Of a stretch of 64,000 bases of DNA, positions 44,328-53,792 are shown piece by piece (positions within the stretch are counted from its first letter, which is position 1; each line of letters opens with the position of its first letter). The position numbers and the translations under genes are program-made. Source of the stretch: JAJRVM01 sp041752115 (GTDB taxonomy: Bacteria; Planctomycetota; Planctomycetia; Pirellulales; Pirellulaceae); contig JBGSHS010000002.1 in assembly GCA_041752115.1 (NCBI GenBank), positions 1 to 64,000 on the forward strand, written 5' to 3'. The notes beneath the pieces were generated by a model. It saw only the letters and a list, made by a program, of their open reading frames with translations, ran no database searches and had not been told where the DNA came from.

Positions 44328-46451
44328 ATGCACCATTACCGACACGGACTGCTCCTGGCAACGGCCCTCGTACCGCTGGTCGCCATTGCCGGCAGCGTGC
44401 GAGGCGCGGAGTTCCGCTGGGGCGTCAATGGACACCCCGGCGTGCAAGAAGGATACCGGCAGGTACCTGTGACTACTCAATTGGATCTGATCAAGGAACT
44501 TGGCGCACAGTGGTATCGCTGTGACTGGGATGAGGAGCGATTCCGCTCGGACCCAGCCTCGTTCGATCAATTGGTCGCGGAGGCATCCCGGCGCAACATC
44601 CGCCTGTTGCCGGTCATCTTCCCCGCTCAGAGCTGCCGCAACGACCTGCCTCTGGACGAGATCCGCAGCGCAGCGTTTGAGTTCGGTCGGGCGATCGCCA
44701 GTCACTTTCGTGGCAAGATTTCTCACTGGGAATTGGACAACGAACTGGACAACTGGATCCTGGTCCGCAAGGGCGAAACGTGTACCAGCGGCCTGGTCTG
44801 GCAATGGGGCGATCCCAGCGGCGACAACGTGGACCATTTCGAACCAACCCGGTATGCCCGGGCTCGCGCAGAGCTGGAAGGTTTGCATGCGGGAATCAAA
44901 GCTGGCGACCCGCACGCCCAGACACTGGTCGACTTCTGCTGGATCCACTACGGATTCCTTGAACTGCTGCTCGCTCGGGATCGAGTCCCGATTGATCTGG
45001 TGGCAGTGCACTGGTATTCCGACATGGGTGACGCCACGAAGATCCACGACGACTTCAATCTGGTGGAGCATCTGCAACGATTCGACAGGCCAATCTGGTT
45101 CACTGAAGTCAATCGCCGAGGCGGGAGTCGTGGCGACCAGAGTCAAGAACAGGCAGACTATCTGGAGAAGACCGCTCGACAGCTGCGGGACTGCCGGACT
45201 GTGGAAGCGTTCTTTGTCTACGAATTGCTGGATGAACCGTACTTCGGGCCGGACAACGATGAGTCGCACTACGGCCTCGTGGAGCTGACCAAGGGGCCCG
45301 ATCAGCGTTGGCAAGTCGATTGCCGCAAGCCAGCATTTGACCGGCTCCGCGAGCTCTTTCACGCCGATCGGTGCCTGGTTGGAGTCTATTACTTCGCTGG
45401 CTGGTGGGAGCCGGTGCCCAACAAGTACGCGCCGTTTGGTGATGATTGGCGCAAGCAATACCCTGAGCGAACTGCGCTGTTGGGTGCCTACAACGATCAG
45501 CCGACCATGGACCGGGAGATCGTTGCTGCCGCCGCGGGAGGCGTCGACTTCTTCCAGATTCTCTGGTACCCGGTCGAGGACCTGCGCCAGCGGTTCCAGG
45601 CCGAGAGCCGTCCGATGCCCCCGCATGTGGAGCTGGTCAACGAAGGACTGCGACTGTTCCTCGCCTCACCGAACAACAGCAAACTTCGTTTCACGATCGA
45701 GTATGTGAACCACGATCCGTTCGGGATTCGCGACGATGCGACCTGGGAGAAGACCTGCCGCCAATGGTGTGAAGTGATGCAACATCCCAGCTATCTGCGT
45801 GTGGCTGGACGACCGGTGTTCAAGATCCATGGATTGCATGCGTTTCGCTTGCAGAACGACGAGGACGAGCTGCGGGGAGCGCAGCGTGTTCGAACGCTGC
45901 GCAAGATTGCCGCCGAAATGGGACTCTCCGATCCCTTGATCGGTGCCGGTGTTTCTCCGTTGGGAATCCCGCCCGCCAATGCCCTGGAACCATTCGACTA
46001 CGTCACGACCTACATGGAAATTCCCAACCTCCCGCAACGCGAGACTCCCTATCCGTACGAGGAACTGTTGAGCATTGCGCAGCAGGGCTGGGGCGACTAT
46101 GCTCGGCACTGCGCGAAACCGTACGTCCCCTACCTGCCGGCCGGCTGGGATCCGCGTCCCTGGCGCGATCCCCGTCCTGCGTTTTCGCTTCCCGATCGGG
46201 CACAGTGGAAAGCGGCTTTGGAATCGGCAGCAACGGCACTGGAAGAGAACTCGCAGCTGGGTCTTCCGACGCCAGACGGTCGACAGAAGGTGCTGTTGAT
46301 CTATGCGTGGAACGAATTTGGCGAGGGAGGCATCGTTGCGCCGACACAAGGTGACGGCACCATGAAACTCGACATTCTGAAGGAGGTATTTGCACCCCCC
46401 ACGGCCAAATCGCCCGATTTCCCTTCTTCCCAAGGCATGACGGAGAAATGA
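44328..46451 (+). CDS. Secreted two-domain glycosidase: clan GH-A-like plus GH99-like (WbsX)
   Basis: A 707-residue exported protein (signal LLLATALVPLVAIAGSVRG). Residues about 28-345 are a TIM-barrel of the GH-A type: HWELDNELDNW carries the acid/base Glu at the end of strand 4 and IWFTEVNRRGG the nucleophile Glu at strand 7, resembling GH39/GH5. From about residue 348 (LVGVYYFAGWWEP) to the end is a second barrel of the GH99-like/WbsX type, with IYAWNEFGEGG near its end. Two polysaccharide-acting barrels in one chain is unusual. It opens the secreted-enzyme region, and its substrate is unknown. AGAGGATAGTGCGGCC precedes the ATG. Confidence 0.85.
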   Translation: MHHYRHGLLLATALVPLVAIAGSVRGAEFRWGVNGHPGVQEGYRQVPVTTQLDLIKELGAQWYRCDWDEERFRSDPASFDQLVAEASRRNIRLLPVIFPAQSCRNDLPLDEIRSAAFEFGRAIASHFRGKISHWELDNELDNWILVRKGETCTSGLVWQWGDPSGDNVDHFEPTRYARARAELEGLHAGIKAGDPHAQTLVDFCWIHYGFLELLLARDRVPIDLVAVHWYSDMGDATKIHDDFNLVEHLQRFDRPIWFTEVNRRGGSRGDQSQEQADYLEKTARQLRDCRTVEAFFVYELLDEPYFGPDNDESHYGLVELTKGPDQRWQVDCRKPAFDRLRELFHADRCLVGVYYFAGWWEPVPNKYAPFGDDWRKQYPERTALLGAYNDQPTMDREIVAAAAGGVDFFQILWYPVEDLRQRFQAESRPMPPHVELVNEGLRLFLASPNNSKLRFTIEYVNHDPFGIRDDATWEKTCRQWCEVMQHPSYLRVAGRPVFKIHGLHAFRLQNDEDELRGAQRVRTLRKIAAEMGLSDPLIGAGVSPLGIPPANALEPFDYVTTYMEIPNLPQRETPYPYEELLSIAQQGWGDYARHCAKPYVPYLPAGWDPRPWRDPRPAFSLPDRAQWKAALESAATALEENSQLGLPTPDGRQKVLLIYAWNEFGEGGIVAPTQGDGTMKLDILKEVFAPPTAKSPDFPSSQGMTEK

Positions 46452-46532
46452 CTTCGGCATTTCTCGTCGCCACGCTCGTGCAGTGTGTAGCCACGCTCTG
46501 CGCGAGCGTGGCTACATGAGAAACTCCGAAGT
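46451..46532. repeat. MITE-like palindromic element, copy 1
   Basis: It begins ACTTCGG (46451) and ends CCGAAGT (46532), and inside holds a perfect 12-bp hairpin (left arm 46487-46498 GTAGCCACGCTC, right arm 46504-46515, loop TGCGC). A diverged copy lies at 57152-57215. It overlaps the last bases of the glycosidase gene and may also act as a terminator. Confidence 0.7.
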
Positions 46533-46584
46533 TGCTCGTCCCTCGTGCCTTAACGCCACGTGCACAAAGCAGGAGTCGAATCCG

Positions 46585-47247
46585 ATGCAGGACAGCCAGC
46601 AGACCACGAACCAGTCGTTTTACGATCGCATCAGTCACGCGTACGACATGATTGCGGACAGCAACGAGCACAAGGCACGAGAGACCGGCGAAGTCGCTTT
46701 GGCGATTCGCCCCGGCGAACGAGTGCTGGAAATCGGTTTCGGGACGGGCAATAGCCTGCTGCACCTGGCTCAGGCGGTCGGCCCAACCGGGCAGGTCTGT
46801 GGCATCGACGTCTCGCCTGGCATGTTATCGGTCGCGCAAGGTAAGCTCGACACTTCGGGACTGTCAGATCGAGTGAAGCTGGTCGTCGGAGATGCTCGGA
46901 CATTGCCGTTCGAAGCTGACAGCTTCGATGCGGCCTTTACGAGCTTTACGCTGGAGCTCTTCCCGCTGTCCGATATCCCGACAGTACTGCAGGAGGTGCG
47001 TCGCGTCCTCAGGCCGGGCGGGCGACTGGGCGTGGTTTCGATGGCCACCGTTCGGGACGGGCAGAAGGCCAGTGCTCTGGAGAAGACCTATATCTGGATG
47101 CATCAGCACTTCCCTCACATCGTCGACTGCCAGCCGATTGATGCCGCCCAGTTCCTGCGCGAGGCGGGTTTCGAAGTTCGCCACGAGCAGGAGATGGAGA
47201 TCTGGACGATGCCGGTCCGAGCGGTGGTCGGCAGGGTACCGGCGTAA
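46585..47247 (+). CDS. Class I SAM-dependent methyltransferase (UbiE/type 11-like)
   Basis: A 220-residue methyltransferase. Motif I is VLEIGFGTGNSLLHL at about 47, motif II has the acidic CGIDVSPGML, then VVGDARTLPFEADSFDA and the type-11 segment LQEVRRVLRPGGRLGVV. The substrate is unknown; the sequence resembles UbiE and other small-molecule methyltransferases. AGGAG nine bases before the ATG at 46585 makes this start better than the longer frame from 46483, which would pass through the repeat. It is followed by a convergent GH32 gene, so it is transcribed alone. Confidence 0.87.
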   Translation: MQDSQQTTNQSFYDRISHAYDMIADSNEHKARETGEVALAIRPGERVLEIGFGTGNSLLHLAQAVGPTGQVCGIDVSPGMLSVAQGKLDTSGLSDRVKLVVGDARTLPFEADSFDAAFTSFTLELFPLSDIPTVLQEVRRVLRPGGRLGVVSMATVRDGQKASALEKTYIWMHQHFPHIVDCQPIDAAQFLREAGFEVRHEQEMEIWTMPVRAVVGRVPA

Positions 47248-47333
47248 CAGTTTCGGCGTGACAGTTCGCGGCGCGGCAGTGCTCGCCTGACGGCGCCGCG
47301 CGGCGCCGTGTGTCACCCTCTGTCCAGAAGCGG

Positions 47334-49478
47334 TCAATAGGGATTGGCGGGCATCATATCCCATGCCTGGAGATCAACCACTCGCGCCTCGCCGCCGGTG
47401 GAAAACAGCTTCACGCCCAGACTGTCGGGGCGCGAAGGGTAGATGCGTCGCATCACCGCCTGCCGGTCATTAGCGAACACTTCGATTACGGACTTGTCCA
47501 CGAAGACGCGCAACTTGAGCGGTTCGTCGGCCCCCAGAGTCAGCGGGCCAGCTTCCACGCTCTTGGGTTCCTCGGCCAGGCTCGACTGCGTGGTATCGAC
47601 CGTCAGCTTCTGTTGCACTGCGTCGTAGTAGATCAGCGTCTGCTCGGCATCGTCGGGAGAGCAGCAGACCTTGATCCCGTACCGCTGTGCTTGTGGCGCG
47701 CGAATCTCCAGTGCCAATTCCAGGCTGTTGCCCTGCACATGCTCCACCGGCAGCTGTCCATCGGCAGCCACTACCAGATCTGAGTGGCGTCGACCGTTGT
47801 AGCGCAACAGCGACATTTCTTCCGGAGGGCTCATTCGCAACATGCCGTCATCTCCCAGCCAGAGGACCCGCGGCAGACTCATGGTGCCGGACCAGCCGAA
47901 ATCGCTGCGCGTGGCGAAGGCGGGTCCGTCGAAGATCCAGGCCCACATGATGCGACGCCCGCGATCATCCAGCAGACTCTCCGGTGCAAAGAAGGAATTG
48001 TCCGTCCAGCTCATCATGGCGTGATAGGTGGGATGAAACTGCTCGTCTTTCCACTGCCCCAGATAGTAGCGGCATCCCAGACGATGGCTGATGCAGAGCA
48101 GCATGCGCTGGTCGCCCAGTTTAAAGAAATCGGCGCACGACACATCTTCGTTGAGCGACACGCCGTCCACCCCATGCGCCAAGAGATCGCCCACATACTC
48201 CCACTTCCCATCCAGTCGGTCGGACTTGGCAATCGCCGGCCGCTCGCCTCCGAAGATGGCATAGTACGTGTCGTCCTCCAGCCATCCATACGGATCCCAC
48301 GATCGATACTTGTCGTGATGAGGATCGCCCGGCTCTGTCTGCGGTGTAATCGGATTAGACGGGAGCTTCTCCCACTGGTTCAGTTCGTCATCGACAGCGA
48401 CGGCCATGGCATTGCCTTGCCCCACCTGGTGGTAACAGATGGTCGGTCGTCCTTCCTTGTTCACGAAGCAGTTCCCGCTGAACATCCCCGACACCAGGCC
48501 GGTAGGATGGTGTCGCCAGTGAAGCAGGTCGGTGCTGGAAACATGTCCCCAGTTGTGCCCGCGGTGGTCCTGGAAGATATAGAAGAGGTGATAGCGTCCT
48601 TTCCAGAAGATGGCGCCGTTGGGATCAAACGGCATCGCACGTCCTTCGGGCACGACAAAGTGATACCCGGCCCGGTAGGGATCTGACAGCAGCTTCTCGC
48701 GCAGCTGGCGAGCTGCTTGATCGTTCACGTTCACATCGGCCGAGGCAGGATTCGAATCGGGCGCCTCGTCATGGGCCATCAAGTAAGCACCTGGCTGGTC
48801 CAGCACCAGTTTTCCACCGTCGATGCGTGCTGCGCCGACGAGCGTCGTGACAGGAAACCGCAGCATCCGATCGGTCGCATTCCCCTGTTCGAAATCCCAC
48901 CAGGCCACTGGTGCCGGTTCCGACGCGATGTTGGGCTGGAGCGATTGAATCTGGTCGGCGGTCAAGGCCATGTTATAGACACGAGCATCTTCGATCGTGC
49001 CGGCGAAGAACCGATTCTCAGGCCCCGCCCCCAAGTGCCGCAGTCCCATCACGACCAAGGTGTCCTTCCCAAATCGCTGAGCTCCTCCCGCATCGTACTC
49101 CGTGTAGCAGATGCCGTTGCGATAGATGCGCACCTGCTGCCCCTGGTAGACGATGGCCACCTGGACCGTGGTCGCAGCGGAGGCATCTTCGGCGGGCCAC
49201 GCGGATTGATCCTTGCACGTCCGGTTGAATCCCTCGCTGCCGGCCATCCATTTAGCCGGAGCAAGCTCTCCCAGCACGACCGCATCGAACACGCCGCCTC
49301 CCTTCTCCATCGTCAACGCGCTGCCGCCGCGCTGCGTGAGGTTTGCCGGAGCGACCCAGGCAACCAGCGTCTTGTCGCTGATCGGCTGAATGTCCGCGGC
49401 GGGAATCCGCCCCGCCGAAATCCCCAAGGCAATCACTACAATCCCCAGGAAAAGGACGATGTGCTTTGGCCTGGCCAT
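47334..49478 (-). CDS. Secreted glycoside hydrolase family 32 with N-terminal LamG-like domain
   Basis: A 714-residue exported protein (signal IVLFLGIVVIALGISAG). Residues about 35-225 form a LamG/concanavalin-like binding domain (FAGTIEDARVYNMALTADQI). The five-bladed GH32 propeller runs from about 270 to 560, with the nucleophile region FDPNGAIFW (usually N-D-P-N-G), SWDPYGW in place of the RDP motif, and EDVSCADFF in place of the EC motif; the terminal beta-sandwich holds VFVDKSVIEVFAND. GH32 enzymes cleave fructans and sucrose. The altered RDP and EC boxes suggest a different sugar. The neighbouring nitrilase-like gene starts 474 bases away in the opposite direction. Confidence 0.9.
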   Translation of the reverse strand: MARPKHIVLFLGIVVIALGISAGRIPAADIQPISDKTLVAWVAPANLTQRGGSALTMEKGGGVFDAVVLGELAPAKWMAGSEGFNRTCKDQSAWPAEDASAATTVQVAIVYQGQQVRIYRNGICYTEYDAGGAQRFGKDTLVVMGLRHLGAGPENRFFAGTIEDARVYNMALTADQIQSLQPNIASEPAPVAWWDFEQGNATDRMLRFPVTTLVGAARIDGGKLVLDQPGAYLMAHDEAPDSNPASADVNVNDQAARQLREKLLSDPYRAGYHFVVPEGRAMPFDPNGAIFWKGRYHLFYIFQDHRGHNWGHVSSTDLLHWRHHPTGLVSGMFSGNCFVNKEGRPTICYHQVGQGNAMAVAVDDELNQWEKLPSNPITPQTEPGDPHHDKYRSWDPYGWLEDDTYYAIFGGERPAIAKSDRLDGKWEYVGDLLAHGVDGVSLNEDVSCADFFKLGDQRMLLCISHRLGCRYYLGQWKDEQFHPTYHAMMSWTDNSFFAPESLLDDRGRRIMWAWIFDGPAFATRSDFGWSGTMSLPRVLWLGDDGMLRMSPPEEMSLLRYNGRRHSDLVVAADGQLPVEHVQGNSLELALEIRAPQAQRYGIKVCCSPDDAEQTLIYYDAVQQKLTVDTTQSSLAEEPKSVEAGPLTLGADEPLKLRVFVDKSVIEVFANDRQAVMRRIYPSRPDSLGVKLFSTGGEARVVDLQAWDMMPANPY

Positions 49479-49952
49479 GATGCTGGTCTCGCTGCAAATA
49501 GAGAATGGTCGAAGCGGCTTCGCGATCGCTCAATTCGTGCCTGGCACTGACTGTGCGAGCGACTCTACGGTACCGCAAAGCGGTGGCCGTGTCCAATCGG
49601 CTCAAGCCAACAAAGAGACTGGCTGCCGGCAGGGTTGATCCCAGAGCCATCGCTGCTTGGACGGACAGGGAGCGTCGGGTAAGCTGAGGGAGAACGGTGA
49701 CTGCCTGAATTCCTGATTCAAAGAGGCCGGCGTGCCAGCCGAAGCACACATTGACTCGGCGGGTGGACACGGCTATGGAATCCGCCCGTCCGATCGGCCG
49801 GTAGCCACGTGGCACCTGCGCCTGCGCGACTGGTTGCCGGCCAGCGGCCTGCTGAACAAGTTGCCAGCCAAGTGAGTCGCGTGCCAGCCGCAGTGAGTTG
49901 TTTCGGTCGCCCAGCAGAAGAATACCCCAGCGAAAAACACCGGAGAAGAACG
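49479..49952. other. Divergent intergenic region, GH32 and nitrilase-like genes
   Basis: About 470 bases between genes read outward. I see no gene in it; it should hold both promoters. Confidence 0.45.
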
Positions 49953-50951
49953 ATGACCAGAGCGTCTTGCGTCGCGCCAGTTGGCAGCCTGACTCCGTCC
50001 CACGCCTCACGACTTCACACATGTCTCCTGGCCGTTGTCTGTCTCAGCATGCTGACCCTGCCCTCGCCGCTGCGCGGCGAAGAGCCGTCGCCTGATCCAG
50101 ATCGCTACGTGCGGATCGGGCACTATCAGTGCGTCTGTAAACAAGGTGATTTCGCAGCGAATCTCGCGACGGTCATCCGTGGCCTGACGCTGGCCCGGGA
50201 GGCTCGACTGGATATCGTCTCGTTTCCCGAGTCACTGCTGACGGGGTATTTCTCGAAAGAGGAGGATGCGCGACAGCACAGCTTCGCCATCGACTCACCC
50301 GAGATGCGAAGCGTGCTGGAGAAGACGGCTTCTTTCGACACGCTGTTTCTGGTCGGGTTCAACGAGCGTCGTGGTCAACAGCTGTACAATACCGTAGCGG
50401 TGATCGAGCGAGGGAAGCTGCTGGGTTGCTACAGCAAGGCGATGCCCGTGTTTCCCTATTTCACACCGGGTCGGGAATTCCCGGTCTTTGAGCGGAACGG
50501 TCTGAAGTTCGGTGTCATCATCTGCGCGGATGGTGGATACATTGAACCGGCACGCATTCTGGCGCTCAAAGGCGCTCGCTTGATCTTCGCGCCCCATTTC
50601 AATTTCATTGGGGATCCTGTGCAGCATTACCAGATGGTGCGGAACGACCATGTGGCCAGGGCCATTGAAAACGGCGTCTATTTCCTGCGCGGTAACAACG
50701 TGGTGCTCACCCGCAAACTGGAAGGAATGCAGGGTGACGGGTACGGATACGGTGACAGCTATCTGCTCGATCCGCACGGCGAGATCGTGGCCGCTGCCGG
50801 ACTGTACCACGAGACGCTCATGATCTACAACCTCGACCTGCAGCTGCGCTATCGAAACCAGCCTGTCGCCCGCAGCCGCCAGTCGGCCGACGAGTTGCTC
50901 GGCACGCTCCAGGACGCGTTGAAACAAGCAGACCATCGGCAGTCCCCGTAA
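49953..50951 (+). CDS. Exported carbon-nitrogen hydrolase (nitrilase superfamily)
   Basis: A 332-residue protein with a signal peptide (LHTCLLAVVCLSMLTLPSP, mature from about residue 45). The catalytic triad of the superfamily is present: Glu in FPESLLTGY, Lys in CYSKAMPVF and Cys in FGVIICADGGY. These enzymes hydrolyse amides or nitriles, or transfer acyl groups. Export is unusual for a nitrilase and suggests action on periplasmic or diet-derived amides. GGAG seven bases before the ATG at 49953 fixes the start. No operon partner. Confidence 0.88.
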   Translation: MTRASCVAPVGSLTPSHASRLHTCLLAVVCLSMLTLPSPLRGEEPSPDPDRYVRIGHYQCVCKQGDFAANLATVIRGLTLAREARLDIVSFPESLLTGYFSKEEDARQHSFAIDSPEMRSVLEKTASFDTLFLVGFNERRGQQLYNTVAVIERGKLLGCYSKAMPVFPYFTPGREFPVFERNGLKFGVIICADGGYIEPARILALKGARLIFAPHFNFIGDPVQHYQMVRNDHVARAIENGVYFLRGNNVVLTRKLEGMQGDGYGYGDSYLLDPHGEIVAAAGLYHETLMIYNLDLQLRYRNQPVARSRQSADELLGTLQDALKQADHRQSP

Positions 50952-51037
50952 GGGCGCGACCAGATCGTAACGGCACCGACGTCTTCTCCGCTGGGTCTCT
51001 CACGAGACAACGCGCCCCCTTTCTCCCGCTCTCCTTT

Positions 51038-53338
51038 CTACTTTCTGTTGAGCAGGTTTTTGTCGAGGTAGTCGGTCATCAACTGGCGCAGGTGACGGGT
51101 CGTGTTGTCTCCTTCACGGATCGAATGGGAACGATTCGGGTATGCCATCAAGGAGAATTGTTTGTTGCAGCGGATCAGTTCGTTCATCAGCTTCTCCGTT
51201 GTCTGGTAATGGCAGTTGTCGTCACCCGTTCCGTGGATGATCAGCAGGTTCCCTTTGAGCTGACTGGCAAAATTGATGGCCGAACCCTGCAGATACCCGT
51301 CCACGTTATCCTCGGGCAAACCCATGTAGCGTTCCTGATAGATCGAATCGTAGTAGCGCTGGTTGGGAACGGGAGCGATCGAGATGCCGGTCTGATAGAG
51401 ATCGGGGAATTTGAACATCGCGTTGAGCGTCATGGAGCCACCGCCGCTCCATCCCCAGATCCCCACGCGGCTGGCATCCAGATACGGCCTGTCGCGCAAG
51501 ACGGCCTGTACTGCTGCGGCCTGTTCGCGGGGAGCCAGTACGCCCACCTGGTGGAACACTGACTTGCGCCACGCTCGTCCGCGCGGAGCGGGCGTCCCTC
51601 GATTGTCAAAACTCATCACCACGTAGCCCTGCTGCGCCAGCATCAGGTGCCAGAGATAATTGCTGCCGCCCCAGCGATCGAGCACCGTCTGCCCAGCCGG
51701 TTCGCCGTATACATGCACCAGCAGTGGATATTTCTGCGAAGCATCCAGGTGCGGCGGAAGAATACACCACGCGTCCAGTTGCACACCCTCACCGATGTCG
51801 ACCCGAAAGAACTCGGTGGCCGTCCGGTCAAGCTTCTCGAAATTCTCTCGCAGCTGAGCATTCTCCTCCAGCGTGCGGATTGCTTGGTGCTCGGGCAAGG
51901 CGATCAGGTCGATGCGCGGCGGGCGGTCGGCCGCTGACGACGTCATGATGGCCGCTCGTCCTCCGGGTGCGAGATCGTAATCAAACCAGCCCGCTTGGTC
52001 AGCTGGAGTCAGTCGGGTGAGCCCCGTACCATCCAACTGCACGCGGTACAGATACTGCTGACAAGCGTTATCAGGCGAAGCCACGAAATAGACCGCTCTG
52101 TTCGCCTCGTCGACTTGCAGCAGCCGAATGACGTCGAAAGCTCCCGGTGTGACGAGGGTCTGCTGGCCGCTGCTGCGATCCACCAAGTAAACGTGCCGCC
52201 ACCCGTCCCGCTCGCTGACCCACGTGCATTGGGTCCCCTCGGCAAACCAGGTCATCTCATCATGCACATCAATCCACGCATCGTCGCGCTCAGCAAGCAG
52301 ATCATTCACTTCGCCCGTGTGAGCGTTGGCCAGCATGACCTTCAGCGTGTTCTGCCGCCGATTGAGTTGCTGCAGGACAAGATGCTCCGAGTCAATCCAC
52401 TTCATGCGGGCCATGTAGTGCTCGCGCGGATCGCCCGGTACTTGCAGCCAGCGGACGTCACCGCCAGCAACCTCCACCACGCCAATACGGGCTGAAGCGT
52501 TGGTCTGACCGACCTTCGGATAGGCGAACCACTGCACGCTCGGGTAAAGAGCATCCGTCTGATTGACCAGCGGGAATGGAGGAACCCCGCTCGTGTCGAG
52601 TTGCCAGAACGCAATCAATTTGCCATCCGGACTCCACCGCCAGCCATTGCGGAGCGACAATTCCTCTTCATAGACCCAGTCAAAGGTCCCGTTGATGATG
52701 TTCGAAGAGTCGCAGCTCGTCAGCGCCCGGATTTCCCGACTTACAAGGTCCTCGACGTAGATATTGCGATCGCGGACATAGGCGACGTGACGTCCGGTCG
52801 GAGAGAGTTCCGCAAACATCAGCGAGGCAGCGGGAACGTCGCCCCCCAGCTTTCGCAACTCGTGACTGGCGCGATCGAGCAGCCAGTAATCCCCGCGAGT
52901 GTTCTGCCGCCACACACGCTGCGAATTCGTGTAAATCAGCAACAGGGACTTGTCCGCGGAAAGGCTGTAGTCCTCGACCTGCAGCGGCTGATTGCTGCCC
53001 GGCGGAACCAATCGCTCCGCCGGCACAAGTACCTCGCGGTCGGCGTTCTCGATCGTATAGCGAACCAGGGATTCGCCAGCGTCGGTCACTCGTTCCAGCA
53101 TCGTGTAAGCCGACTCGCCGGGCAGCCAGCGGGCCGAAACACTCGCTGCACGGAAATCGCTGCTCTGGAATATCCGATCGAGCGTCAACTGCTTCTCGCC
53201 CGTGTCGATGTCGGGAGTACCCGTGTCGATGTCGGGAGTGGCTATGTCCGGTTCCACGGCCACGACGCTCCACGACCGCATGAGCAGTAGGCATACGAGG
53301 ATCCCAATTCTCCACACGGTGGTATTTTTTCGCATCAT
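51038..53338 (-). CDS. Secreted dipeptidyl peptidase IV-type S9B peptidase
   Basis: A 766-residue exported peptidase. After a signal peptide (GILVCLLLMRSWSVVA) comes a short tandem repeat (PDIDTG twice), then an eight-bladed DPP IV N-terminal propeller (about 90-480) with ATSCD-type strands and DWVYEEELSLR, which carries the double Glu that grips the N-terminus of substrates. The alpha/beta-hydrolase is at about 510-766 with Ser in GWSGGGSM, Asp in GTGDDNCH and His in NRSHSI. It removes dipeptides after Pro or Ala. The start ATGATG has GAGAG upstream. It points toward the nitrilase-like gene and is transcribed on its own. Confidence 0.93.
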   Translation of the reverse strand: MMRKNTTVWRIGILVCLLLMRSWSVVAVEPDIATPDIDTGTPDIDTGEKQLTLDRIFQSSDFRAASVSARWLPGESAYTMLERVTDAGESLVRYTIENADREVLVPAERLVPPGSNQPLQVEDYSLSADKSLLLIYTNSQRVWRQNTRGDYWLLDRASHELRKLGGDVPAASLMFAELSPTGRHVAYVRDRNIYVEDLVSREIRALTSCDSSNIINGTFDWVYEEELSLRNGWRWSPDGKLIAFWQLDTSGVPPFPLVNQTDALYPSVQWFAYPKVGQTNASARIGVVEVAGGDVRWLQVPGDPREHYMARMKWIDSEHLVLQQLNRRQNTLKVMLANAHTGEVNDLLAERDDAWIDVHDEMTWFAEGTQCTWVSERDGWRHVYLVDRSSGQQTLVTPGAFDVIRLLQVDEANRAVYFVASPDNACQQYLYRVQLDGTGLTRLTPADQAGWFDYDLAPGGRAAIMTSSAADRPPRIDLIALPEHQAIRTLEENAQLRENFEKLDRTATEFFRVDIGEGVQLDAWCILPPHLDASQKYPLLVHVYGEPAGQTVLDRWGGSNYLWHLMLAQQGYVVMSFDNRGTPAPRGRAWRKSVFHQVGVLAPREQAAAVQAVLRDRPYLDASRVGIWGWSGGGSMTLNAMFKFPDLYQTGISIAPVPNQRYYDSIYQERYMGLPEDNVDGYLQGSAINFASQLKGNLLIIHGTGDDNCHYQTTEKLMNELIRCNKQFSLMAYPNRSHSIREGDNTTRHLRQLMTDYLDKNLLNRK

Positions 53339-53792
53339 CAGCTCTCATGTCTCCAGAAACCGTTCCCCCACAGCAACGCAACCTAACGCCGTAAATCGTC
53401 CTGGAGTTTCATCCGACTCCCAGAGCATCTCGCACGTGGCCCCCCTTCCATCCCCCGCCAGGGATGCGAGAATCGCCCCGCCGCACGCTGCCGGCGCATT
53501 CTGTCAGCATGCGTAGGCGGACGGCCGTTGTCAATTTCGCATCCCACCCCTTCGCACCCCACCCCCTGGTGTGCCCACGGAGCAGGGTCAAGATCTCGTT
53601 GCACGGCGAGCGTGACGGCGGTCCCTCTGCCAGCCGATCCAACGCATCAACAGGCCGACTCGGGACGGCAGCCACGCTACTCCACCCAGAAGACGGATTT
53701 GACTCACACTGCAGGCGCGGGCATGATGCCCCAGTAGACGACACACTCGAGACGGCTCACGCGCCGCGATCGAAGGAGGAGTGATTGGCACT
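53339..53792. other. Divergent intergenic region, S9B peptidase and Gfo/Idh/MocA genes
   Basis: About 450 bases with no supported gene; promoters for both flanking genes are expected here. A small ACGGAGCAGGGTC word resembles part of the hairpin downstream of the kinase-FGE genes. Confidence 0.4.
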
